Shown: in pieces, positions 12,712-22,410 of the stretch
Numbering within the stretch: position 1 is the first letter of the stretch
Layout of the letters: each line of letters opens with the position of its first letter
The notes under the pieces: generated by a model
Told to the model about the DNA's origin: nothing
Database searches by the model: none
What the model saw: only the letters and a program-made list of their open reading frames with translations
DNA from: Desmodesmus armatus
Taxonomy: Eukaryota; Chlorophyta; Chlorophyceae; Sphaeropleales; Scenedesmaceae
NCBI GenBank assembly: GCA_007449985.2
Contig: VIIQ02000703.1
Coordinates: forward strand, 543,107 to 607,106
Direction: 5' to 3'
DNA length: 64,000 bases
Position numbers and translations under genes: made by a program

Positions 12712-12850
12712 TTTGATGACAGGCAGAAGAGCTTCGCATCATGTGATTGTGGGGCCTTTGTGGTGACAGGCAGAAGAGCTTTGCATCAATTGATTGTAGG
12801 GCCTTTGTGATGATATGCAGCAGAGGTTTGCATCGTGATGAACGCTGTAT
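12712..12850. repeat. Tandem repeat, ~48 bp x ~3
   Basis: Three imperfect units each carry GACAGGCAGAAGAGCTT or a close variant and a following GGGCCTTTGTG. No gene is associated. Confidence 0.7.
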
Positions 12851-13589
12851 GGAAAAAGTCTTGTTCAGTATGCCCCAGTGACTCTGGGACCTTTCTGTGT
12901 GTCCCTCGGCGTCAGGACATCCATGGTGCATGGCTATGCGCTTGCTGTGCTGGGTGATTGTCGTCGTGTGCGATGTGGTGTGCCATTTGCCTGAGCCAGA
13001 GTTGATTGGGTAGCTTGTTTGCTGTCAGACATGTTGGTTGAGTCATATGGTATGTTGTTTGAGGTGAGGGGTAGGTTGTTTGAGGTTGATGATATGTTGC
13101 TCAACTGATGCACTGCACTTGCCATGGGGCGCGCATTTTTGCCTTGGGCAGATGGTACTGTTAGGAAGGGTTGGGCATAGGAGCGGGATGTCAGGGCTCC
13201 TTTGCAAGGGGTGGAAGACTGGTTGGTTTGAGTGAGGGATAGCCCGGCTATGCCACTGCCTGCACTTCAACTCTGCACGCACATCCTTGTGTGTTACTTT
13301 CAAGACCCTGATCTCCAGGGTGGTCATGCATACGAGTTTTTGCCGGCCACTCCTGCGTCCTTTCCACGGTGCACTGTGGGATACGATTCATCTGTACACA
13401 TCCCTGTGTGATACTAGGTAGTACCGGCATTGCTCTAAGCTGCCTGTGCTGTCAGGGCCCCCTGCCCTCGCGCAAAACCCATGCGTCGCTGTGTGATGCA
13501 AGACTGGTGCTGAGTGCTGTACAGTTGATATGTGGTGCCCAGCACCCCTGATCAGGGGGGCTCACGAGGCCCGAGCTGGGCCCTGCTGG
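12851..13589. other. Non-coding part of the duplicated 3' flank
   Basis: The parts near 12940-13030 and 13530-13600 match 34765-34870 and 37333-37385 of copy 2, for example GATGTGGTGTGCCATTT and GTGGTGCCCAGCAC. In copy 2 the satellite array lies between those two matches. No exon is supported. Confidence 0.5.
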
Positions 13590-13995
13590 TCACTGTACAG
13601 TAGGAAGGCTGGCTTTTGCCTGGCAATGCATGCAGGCACGTTGATTGGGTTTGGTTTATCACGTGATGATGGGTCACTGTAAGTATGGTTGGCTTTTTAC
13701 CTGGCAATGCATGCAGTCACTGATTTTGCTTTGCTGTTTCACACGTGATGTTGGGTCACTGTAAGTATGGTTGGCAGTTTCCTGGGATGCATGCAGACAC
13801 TTTGATTGGCTTTGGTTTTTCACACGTGATGCTGGGTCACTGTGAGATTGGCTGGCTTTTGCCTGGCAATGCATGCCATGCCTGAGGCACTTTGATTGGC
13901 TTTGGGTTTTCACGTGATGTTGGGTCACTGTAAGAATGGTTGCCTGTCAATGCATGCAGGCACTGCCATTGGCTTTGGTTTTTCACGTGAGTTTC
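13590..13995. repeat. Tandem repeat, ~82 bp x 5
   Basis: Five units share TGGGTCACTGTAAG, GGCAATGCATGCA, TTGATTGGCTTTGG and TCACACGTGATG with small indels. They give a minisatellite of about 400 bp. Confidence 0.8.
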
Positions 13996-14395
13996 TGTGT
14001 TGGCGACGCCTGCATTCCCACTACTGTGTCTGTGCCAGTAACAGTACACCCCAGATGCTGTGTGGCCCGTGAGGATTTTGATTTGTAGTAAATATCAAGG
14101 ATTGTATGTCTTGAAGGATGTTTTGGGATGATGTCATGCTCAGCAAGGATTGTGTTCTGTGTGCAGCGGGCTCTATGTCACTTCCAGTCCCACAGGCACA
14201 GGGTGAGGTGTTCGGACCGCCTCCATCTTGTGCTGAATGTGTCTCTTCTACGGCTAGAGTCAGCTGCTGCGTACTGCACTGCACCATCCTTGCACCCCCG
14301 TGCGGTGTTGTTGGTGCTGTGAGTTGACTGTGCCGGGCACATATCAGTGAAGTGGTCCTGATGGAGCAGACTGGCGAGGGTGCTGGGCAACTGCC

Positions 14396-14500
14396 AGTGG
14401 TGTGCAGCCTAGGGTGGTGCTTTTGTTGCCTCGATTGCGTCTGCAGTGGATCCGCTGCGCCTTGGAGTGACTGATCACGATGACTGATCAGTTGGAGTGA
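14396..14500 (+). pseudogene. Remnant of the arsJ-like last exon
   Basis: CTAGGGTGGTGCTTTTGTTG and ATTGCGTCTGCAGTGGATCC at 14405-14460 match arsJ exon 8 at about 4094-4145. The frame is lost. It marks the left part of the second copy of the segmental duplication. Confidence 0.6.
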
Positions 14501-15847
14501 CTGATCACGACCACTGCGCCTATGCGCCTGCCCTTGTTTGGGAGACTGTTTGTCTGTGAGATTGTTGGTCTGGGTGACTTGGGCTGGTTTGCTGGAGGCT
14601 TGTACAGGGTACTGTGGTGCCAACCTGTTGCTCACTTGTCCCTTGGGAAGGGTGGGGTTCAGGTGGTAGCCCAGTAGCTCGTGGAGTGACAGGATGAGCT
14701 ACAGCTTGGCTACAGGACTAGGCTGGCTCCGAGTGGGGTGCTGTGCCCCTAGAAAGGACAACATGTGGCATACATGTTGTTGGTGTGCAGTGCTGCAGTG
14801 TTGTGCGTTGTCTAGATCAAGTCAAGTACGATGTGCAGGTGATGCTGCTCATGTGGTGTACAGCCGGCTGTGCAGTGTGATGTCGACGGAGGGCCGCCCT
14901 TGTGGTTGAAAGTGCTACCCGGTCCCTGCAGCTTGGTCTGTCACTGTGACATGTGACGTGTTACTGTACAACATTGGGTTTGGACAACGCTAACATACTG
15001 TGCTGCTACACACATAGTCTCCTGCTGCTGCAGTGCACACAGAGATTCGCCCTGTCTGCAGCAAGTGACTCTCTAGGCACGGCTGCAGAGCCATAGCTTG
15101 GTCTTGTAGCAGAGGAAGCATCAGCATGAGTGTAGCAGTGTTGCTGACAGGCAGCATGTTACTATGTATACAAGGGACACCTCTGTCAGCACCAGAGAAA
15201 AGGCTGGGGCTGGCAAGCACACTGATGTCACCAGGCATATTGGATGCCCGCCATCAACATCAAACCGTTTGACTCGAGTCAGCCGGGTGCTCACTTTTGG
15301 GCTGGTCTGCTGGGCTTGCCCAAGCTCCTCGCTGGGGGATCAAAGAAGCACAACACGACAAATGCAAACTTGTGTGTTGCTCACAGTGCGCTCCGGCTGC
15401 CCAGCTACTGACAAGTCAAGCGACACGGTAAAGCTACAAATTCAAGCAACACAGAGCTGCTCTGTTGGAGAATTGCAGTTGCATTGATTGCGTCACGGTT
15501 TGTGTGCCATTTGCAGTGAGTGCTGGCACTGATGACTAAAGTGAGCACTAGACTAGAATGACGCAGCTTGCAAGCGCAGTCAGGGGCAGCAGACTGCTAG
15601 CCTGCAGGTGCAGTCAGCAGCGCAGCAGCAGTGGTCACTTGAGATCTACCTAAACCAATCAAGGGTACGTACCCCGTGTATACATGATTTACAGGGGCAA
15701 GGCTGGTTGGCACTGTGACAAGTCATCTTGCTGCTAGTATACTCAGCCCCTGATGCAAACGCCTTTGTTCCAAAGAGCACAACACGTGTGCTGCTTGCGA
15801 TCCCTTTACGTACTGGTCTGCAGAAGAGGGTTCTAGAAGGGACCTGG
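14501..15847. repeat. Duplicated spacer, copy 2
   Basis: 15065-15262 and 15784-15847 match 4668-4939. The intervening 15263-15783 has no counterpart in copy 1 and nothing recognisable in it. 14501-15064 shows no gene. The match to copy 1 ends at the CCTGG of 15843-15847, so the retrotransposon coding region starts right after it. A 5' LTR could not be recognised. Confidence 0.5.
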
Positions 15848-15865
15848 AGCACCAGCCCTGGAGGA

Positions 15866-18800
15866 ATGGAAGTCCGCAAGCACCAGGCTGGTGGTGGCAG
15901 AAGTGACTTGGCAGAGCAGACGCTGGCAGCATTGATCAAGGAGAGGTATGAGAAAGTACACATTGCTGCAGTTGCCAAGGGCTGGGCACTTGAGGACAGT
16001 GTTGGGCTGGAGCAGGCGCTGACAGCAAACTCTTCGCCACTTGTGCAGCAGCAGGACTCAACTGGCAACAGCAGCGGCGGTGGCGGCGGCGGCCTGCCTC
16101 CTGCAACAACAGATCCTATGCAAACTGCTATGCTGGGCTTCTTCAAAACACTCAGTGACAGGCTGGTCAAGAGCACGCAGGACAATAAATACTTCATGAC
16201 TGTGGGGATGAGGAAGTGGAGCCCTCACAGCTGTGTCATGGAGCTTTTCTGGTGTATGATGGACGCAGCATACGGAGTGGCCAGCAGCAAGGAGCAGGCT
16301 GAGTTCTACCAGCTGCAGAGTGAGGGTTCCCAGGGCAGCAGGCAGGTGCAGGAGTTTGCGCAGCGCGTGGCAGTGCTGTATGAGAGTGTCAAGACACTGG
16401 GCATTGTGCCAGCAGGTGCAGACATTACCACCTTCTGCAAGGGTCTCAGCAATGCCAGCAGCAGGCAGTTTGCACGGCAGCGCAAGGAGGAGTACTATGC
16501 GTCCAACAGAACTCACATTGCGCTGGAATCACTAGCTGACCAAGTTCAGCAATTCGAGAAGAACCTCCACCAGGACGGCGTGCTGGCGCAGCAGGCATTG
16601 ATTATGGTGGGCAACAGCAGTGTGGGAGCTGGAAGCAGCAAGAACGCCCGGCGCGCAGGTGAGGAGAGTACACTGGTGCAGACGCTGCTGCGTTCTCGCC
16701 GGGAGAATGAGGCTACACAGCAGTACCTCAGCAAGATGGGTGCGCGTGAGAAGCTGCTCATCACCAAGGGCTTTGACATGGCGGAGATCGACCCCAAGGA
16801 CCCCTCTGCTGTCTGCCTGGACTGTCCTGCAACAAAGCGGCCACACCTGAACCAAGACTGCAAGGGCAGGCGCATGGCGGGGCTGGCTATGGCAGCAGCG
16901 CAGGAGGGCAGCACTGCCAACAAAAGCAGCAGCAGCATTGGCAGCAGCGCTGGAACCTTGGACGTCAACACGCTGGCAATCATGGTGCAGCAGGCAGTGG
17001 CTATGGCAGCAGCAGGAGCAGGCGCAGCACCGGCAGGACTGGGGCAAGGGCTGCCAAGGGCTTACAACAAGCCAGAAAACAGCAGGGGTAACAGGGGCTA
17101 TGGTGGCAGCAACGGCAGGCAGCAGCAGTACGCAGGGCCACCTGGCTTGGGTGTTGGGTCAGCAGTTATGGCGTGTGTCATCTGTGGCTTTGCCAAGGGC
17201 CACTCAGATGGTGTCTGCTATATGGACAAGCCAGAGCTGGCTCCAGAGAAGTGGGAGGGCCCCACGGAGCGTGCACCTGAGCAGGGGATGGTGCACTACA
17301 TCTCCCGCTGCATGCAGCAGAAGCTAAAGCCACGGCTGGGGCGTTGCAAGGAGCTGCTGCGGAGGATGATGCAGAGCAACAAGCTGCCGCCAGCTATGCA
17401 GCAGTTCATTGGACAGCACACACAGCAGCAGCGGTACATGAACATGGCTTATGGCGCAGCAGCAGAGCCGTATGGGGCTTATGCAGCTTACATGACAGGC
17501 ATGGGGTCTGCTGGTTCCAGCTACTGGCCCATGGGCGGCTCGGCAATGCAGCAGCCAATGGCAGGGCTGCCACCCTCTCACACACCGCTGGCTATCACTA
17601 GTGCAGTTGGCGACAGCACCGGTGAACAAGCAGCAATGATGGTGCTGCCGGATGCAGGCGGGTATGTGAGTGAGGAGCAGCAGCAGGAAACAATGCACTT
17701 TGGGCCCTCTTTCTGCTATGTGGGCTTAGCAGACTGGCAGCAGGATCTGGCAGGTGGGCTCTTTGACTCAACGGGACATGAGTATGCCCTGGTTGGGACA
17801 CGTGCACAGGCAGGAGCTGGTGCAGCGCAGCAGGGCAGGGTTGTCAGGCAGCCTGTGCCCAAGGGCTTCCTACCACCCTCAGCTCTTCCTACAGACCTGA
17901 ATGCCATGCGTTCCATGCCACGCATTACCAATGCACTGGTTGCTGGCTTAGGAGAGCTGGACGGCACCAGCAGGGGGCTACTGCACACGCTGCTTGACAT
18001 TCAGCGTTTTGTGGCGAGCAGGGTATCTGCTTTTGGAGAACTTCTGGGTGTGCAGGAGGCTGGTGGAGCACATGGCAGCAGCAGTGCACAGCAGGGAGGG
18101 CAGCAGGCTCTGCAGGAGGCAACAGCAGCAAAGGGTACTGCCAGCATGGTGTCCAGCAGCAGTTCTGGGCGCTGTGGCCCTGTTGCAGCAGCGGCGGCAA
18201 GCAGCCGCAGCCTCCTGGAGTCAGTCATGCTGCAGTATGGCTTCAAGCCAGTGGCAATCGATTACACCCTACGCCAGTCAATGCCTGTGACGCTGGACTT
18301 CCTGGTGGGCACGAACAAACAGGAAGGATTGACACTAACAACCCCGGATGGGCGTGATGTGCTAGTAGATATGGCGTTCCAGGACTCAGGTGCCACACTG
18401 CTGCTGTTCACTGAGGTGGCTTGTGGCGAGTGGGGTACTTACATCTTCAGAACAAATCAGGTGCCGTCTGTCAAGGGCATTGATGGGCTGCCGTCCAAGA
18501 AGATTATCGGCAGGACAGGACCGCTGGTTCTCACACTTGCCAAGGGACACCCACTGGCAGCAGTCCTGCCCGTTCCGTGTGCTTGGGTGCTGGAGGGAGA
18601 CGCGGGTGGAATGTTCAAGGTGTGCTTGGACAAGAAGACACTGCTGCCGGTGTTTGGGTATGTGGATCCAGCCCTCAACATGCTATGCTTCCGTCCCAAG
18701 GCAGCACAGGGCAAGCTTGACATTATACACGGCATTCCCGTGCGTGGCTATGTCAAGAACGGCAACAGCAGCATCAGCAGTAGCAACATGGCGGCTGCCA

Positions 18801-19954
18801 CCATCTGGGAGGAGGACAACAGGGATACAGAGGAGCTTGAGGGCTCAGCAGCAGCAGTGCCGGGCATCGACTACAGGCCGTTTACTGCAGAGGAGGTCAC
18901 TCTAGCCAATGCAGAGCTCGAACGGCTGCTTCAAGCAGGAGTTATCACAGAACTGGATGCTGGGCCATTTGTGAACGATCGCTGGTACTTGGACCACCTG
19001 GGCCTGAATGGTGGTGTGTCACAGCAGGTGCAAGAGGACTTGGACAGCAGCAGCTCCACTGGGTCAACCGCTATGCCTGAGCTGTGCACAGGCAGTGACA
19101 GCGACAGTCTCCCAGAGCTGGTGGATGCTTACCACCCAGTGACTGCTGACATCGAGTATTTCAGCCCTCATGGCAGTGCAGCAGATGCTTGGCTGCAACA
19201 ACAAACCGGGGGTGAGCACAAGAAGCGCAGGCGCCGGCGTGGGCGCGGCCGCAAGGGCAGGCGGCAGCAGCAGCAGCAACAGCAGGAGCAGGAGCAAGAG
19301 CAGGCAGAAGCACAGCAGCCACTGGAGGAGCCAGCAGGCAAGCCATGGGGCTTTGAGTGGTCCAAGGCTGCTGGTCAGCTGCTGCCGGGCATCAGCTGGA
19401 TCACCACACACATGGTGCTGCTGCTGCTAGGCCTGTTCCACTTCTTTGTGGACCTGCCGCTGAGGAAGTACCCCTCAAAAATCATGCGTGGGTTGGTCAA
19501 CATGGCGGGAACAGCAGTGCGCCCAGGCAACCCCATGCGCGCGAGGGAGTATAATGTGGCAAAGCCTATGCCCACTGACAACCTTGGCGACACACGGCGC
19601 GCACGCAAGCGTCGGCACAACAGAGGGCCCAGGCCAGGCCCTGGCTTGCAACCGGCAGCAGAGCAGGACGCACCGCAAACAAAGGTCTCTGTGGTCGCCA
19701 CAGTGCGTCACTCTGGCAAGGTCATCACTGCGCGCACAGTGCTGATGTGCCTGCTCTGTTTCTTCTCAGTGCTGTGCTCCACAGCAGCAATGCAGGTTAC
19801 CAACAGCATTGGGGCAGCAGCCACTGGATCAGCACTGCAAGCTGGCTACTTTCCCCTGCCACATGGCGTCCCACCACACCTCAACATGCACTTGCTGCAG
19901 CAGGAGCTTGCCAACCTGCATTGCAGTAGGTTTTGCTGCCACAGCAGAGCATGA
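15866..19954 (+). CDS. Retrotransposon Gag-protease polyprotein
   Basis: The frame is open for about 1,360 codons from the first ATG at 15866. The N-terminal third is gag-like. Two CCHC-type knuckles follow: C-x2-C-x6-H-x4-C at ~16811-16860 and C-x2-C-x5-H-x4-C at ~17176-17220. A retroviral-type aspartic protease has QDSGATLLLF at ~18379, with the D-S-G active-site triplet. At ~18870 the stretch YRPFTAEEV...LLQAGVI resembles the segment just upstream of RT in the next ORF. A Lys/Arg-rich run (~19220-19270), a Gln-rich run and two hydrophobic stretches (~19390-19450 and ~19725-19790) precede the stop. The next ORF overlaps in the +1 frame. This could be programmed frameshifting or a 1-nt lesion near 19930. 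Confidence 0.75.
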   Translation: MEVRKHQAGGGRSDLAEQTLAALIKERYEKVHIAAVAKGWALEDSVGLEQALTANSSPLVQQQDSTGNSSGGGGGGLPPATTDPMQTAMLGFFKTLSDRLVKSTQDNKYFMTVGMRKWSPHSCVMELFWCMMDAAYGVASSKEQAEFYQLQSEGSQGSRQVQEFAQRVAVLYESVKTLGIVPAGADITTFCKGLSNASSRQFARQRKEEYYASNRTHIALESLADQVQQFEKNLHQDGVLAQQALIMVGNSSVGAGSSKNARRAGEESTLVQTLLRSRRENEATQQYLSKMGAREKLLITKGFDMAEIDPKDPSAVCLDCPATKRPHLNQDCKGRRMAGLAMAAAQEGSTANKSSSSIGSSAGTLDVNTLAIMVQQAVAMAAAGAGAAPAGLGQGLPRAYNKPENSRGNRGYGGSNGRQQQYAGPPGLGVGSAVMACVICGFAKGHSDGVCYMDKPELAPEKWEGPTERAPEQGMVHYISRCMQQKLKPRLGRCKELLRRMMQSNKLPPAMQQFIGQHTQQQRYMNMAYGAAAEPYGAYAAYMTGMGSAGSSYWPMGGSAMQQPMAGLPPSHTPLAITSAVGDSTGEQAAMMVLPDAGGYVSEEQQQETMHFGPSFCYVGLADWQQDLAGGLFDSTGHEYALVGTRAQAGAGAAQQGRVVRQPVPKGFLPPSALPTDLNAMRSMPRITNALVAGLGELDGTSRGLLHTLLDIQRFVASRVSAFGELLGVQEAGGAHGSSSAQQGGQQALQEATAAKGTASMVSSSSSGRCGPVAAAAASSRSLLESVMLQYGFKPVAIDYTLRQSMPVTLDFLVGTNKQEGLTLTTPDGRDVLVDMAFQDSGATLLLFTEVACGEWGTYIFRTNQVPSVKGIDGLPSKKIIGRTGPLVLTLAKGHPLAAVLPVPCAWVLEGDAGGMFKVCLDKKTLLPVFGYVDPALNMLCFRPKAAQGKLDIIHGIPVRGYVKNGNSSISSSNMAAATIWEEDNRDTEELEGSAAAVPGIDYRPFTAEEVTLANAELERLLQAGVITELDAGPFVNDRWYLDHLGLNGGVSQQVQEDLDSSSSTGSTAMPELCTGSDSDSLPELVDAYHPVTADIEYFSPHGSAADAWLQQQTGGEHKKRRRRRGRGRKGRRQQQQQQQEQEQEQAEAQQPLEEPAGKPWGFEWSKAAGQLLPGISWITTHMVLLLLGLFHFFVDLPLRKYPSKIMRGLVNMAGTAVRPGNPMRAREYNVAKPMPTDNLGDTRRARKRRHNRGPRPGPGLQPAAEQDAPQTKVSVVATVRHSGKVITARTVLMCLLCFFSVLCSTAAMQVTNSIGAAATGSALQAGYFPLPHGVPPHLNMHLLQQELANLHCSRFCCHSRA

Positions 19955-22064
19955 TTCTGGCCAAGTGAAGTGGTACCAGGCCGACCCAGCAGCTCTGGAC
20001 CAACTTGGGCCTGATGGTGCAACAGAAGATGTGCATGACGCCAGGTGGACAGTGCACGATGAGGGCAAATGGATCTTGGGCAACCACCCAGATGCGTCGC
20101 CTGCACAAATGGACCAGCTGGTGCAGATGCTGTTGGAGGAGCGAGGGGCGTTTGCTTACAGTCTGCAGGACTTGCCTGGCTACACTGGGGACGTGGCTGA
20201 CTTTAAACTGATCGATCCCTCCAAACGTATGTGGAGCGCACCCAGACGCTACACAGAAGAGGAGGTGAAGTTTGCCAAGGAGAAGGTGCAGGAGATGCTG
20301 GATGCGGGCATCGTCAAAGAAATTCCAACGACCTGTCCGCATGCTTCAGCTATCACGTTGCCTATGAAGCGAGCTCCCGACGGTAGCTGGACCGACAAGC
20401 GGTTCTGCATCGACCTGCGCAACGTCAACGGCAACACAGTGGTAGACAGTTACGGCCTGCCACTACCGGAAGAACTGTTTAGGCGAATTAGGGGGCACAA
20501 ATTCTTGGTCAAAGCGGACTTTAGAGCGGGCTTTTGGCAGCTCAACCTGAGCGAAGAGGCGCAGCAGCATGTGGCCTTCCACGCACCCGACAGTGGCAAG
20601 CGACTGACCTACACGCGGCTGTGTTTTGGTCACGTGAACGCCACGGCAATTTTCCAGCGGGTTATGGAGAAGGAGCTGGCAGCAGCTGGTTTGTCTCACT
20701 GTGCGGCGCCGTTCGTCGATGACGTTATCATGTGGTGCGACACCTGGGAGGAGATGGTGACCAACTTCAGAACACTTCTACAGCATCTCAAGACAGTGGG
20801 CTTGCGCCTGCACCCTGCCAAGACAATCGTGGGTGCAGACTGCTTGCCTTACCTGGGTCACCTGGTGTCAGCCAAGGAGTGCAAGCCGGAGCCAGCCAAG
20901 ATTGCAGGCATCAAGGCACTGCAGCCACCCACCAGCCTCAAGCGCCTGCAGGCCCACCTTGGCCTGTTTAATTATTACAGGTGCTATGTGCCCAACTTTG
21001 CCATCATTGCCAGGCCGCTTTACAAGCTTATGGAGAAGGGTGCGCAGTACATCTGGAGTGATGACTGTAACCAGGCGTATGAGGGGCTTCGAACGGCGCT
21101 GTGCAAGAAGGGTCTGGGGCTCAGGCAGCCTGTGGACGGTCGCAGTTTTCATCTGTACGTCGACTGGAGCAACACGGGCATTGCAGCTGTGCTGAATCAG
21201 GAGGCGGAGGATGGGACGGAGTACATGGTGGCCTGTGCCAGCAGGTCCCTCAATGCAGCTGAGCAGAACTATCCCGCCTGGAAAGGCGAGATGATGGCAG
21301 CAGTGTGGGGCGTCAAAATGTACAGGCCGTACTTGCACTCCAGGGAGTTTTATCTCCACAGCGACCACCGGGCGCTGTTATGGCTGCTGACACAGAAGAC
21401 ACCAGTGGGGCAGCAGATGCGTTGGATTCTGGCACTTCAGGAGTACCGCTTCTCACTGGTGCACAGGGCAGGCAAGTCAAACCCAGCTGATGTGCCTAGC
21501 AGGGAAGCCAGCAGCTGTGTGGCAGACACCACTGGAGCCAGGTTGGACACGGAGCTGCATGACTGGGTGCCCACTGTGCTTCTGCCAGACTGCAAAACAA
21601 CGGATCCGCTGGTCTACACACATGACAGTCTGGCACTGAAGCTGGGCATTAGCAGCAAATCAACAGCAGCAGCTGGAGTGGCAGCAATGGCTTATGAGGA
21701 CACACCTGGTGAAAGCCCAATCCTTCACAGCCCAGCAGCAGCGCTGGCGGCAGAACCAGCAGACAGCTACAGTCATGAACAGCTGGAGCACGAGGCGTTG
21801 TGTTGTCTACTGTGCAGCAACGAATCTGCAGTGGACACATTCGCCCCAACCGCCGACTCATTGCTGGGGGGGGAGACAGCAGGACAACTTTTTGGGGGAG
21901 TATGTTACATGGACATTTTCGCCAAACAACAATGGCATTGCCCACCAGGATCGAGCCAGGTGAACCTCATAAGTTGTCTCCCCTGCGGTGGTTTGCACCA
22001 CCTACACCGGGTTGACCAAAGAAGGCAGAACCACCAGAATTGCAGCAAGTGCCAGCCATGCTAG
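19930..22064 (+). CDS. Retrotransposon reverse transcriptase-RNase H, 3' end replaced by LINE sequence
   Basis: The frame overlaps the Gag-protease ORF and is open upstream to at least 19809. RT motifs are plain: WTDKRFCIDLRNVNG, VKADFRAGFWQL, LCFGHVNATAIFQRVM, the catalytic FVDDVIMW at ~20710, and YLGHLVSAKECKPEPAKI. The thumb/connection has LGLFNYYRCYVPNFA. RNase H follows with LYVDWSNTGIAAVL, the glutamate in AWKGEMMAAVWG, LHSDHRALLWLL and HRAGKSNPADVPSR. These are Ty3/Gypsy signatures. After ~21888 the reading enters the inserted LINE fragment and stops in it at 22064, so the last ~58 codons are foreign. RT converts the element RNA to cDNA in cytoplasmic particles. Confidence 0.85.
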
Positions 22065-22354
22065 GAACCTATTGTGTGCAGAGATGAGGGCAGGCAACTA
22101 TACCAGTGTGGACACAAGAAACAGAACAAAGTCAGTCAAATACCCATAGTAAGGCCAAGCAAGCGTGCTCTGCGCACTTTCATTTTGTACAAAGTGTGTG
22201 CCAGGGCCGACTGTTCGGCATGTTGAAACACAGTAGCAACACAATCTTGGTCACCCAACTGGACTGAAGCCGGGTCAGCAAAGGCTGGGCAGGCGGTGCG
22301 CAGATCATCATACACGGGACATTCAAGAATGAAGTGCTTTAGATCTTCAACATT
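21889..22354 (-). mobile_element. 466-bp LINE 3' fragment inside pol
   Basis: The sequence matches 1743-2208 over its full length without a difference noticed, with the same T-run at the left and the same limit at CAACATT on the right. It encodes on the minus strand the same RT C-terminal tail (HFILECPVYDDLR). It separates the RNase H frame (frame 3) from the methyltransferase frame (frame 1). No clear target-site duplication was seen. Confidence 0.8.
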
Positions 22355-22410
22355 GTTGCTGGTGCCAGTACGGGCCAGCACAGCAGCTTTTTGCTGACGA
22401 TGGCTGCTGC

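Noticed and set aside
15065..15847. 5' LTR of the retrotransposon
   Set aside because: Parts match the host duplication at 4668-4939 and no second copy was found near 26-28 kb.
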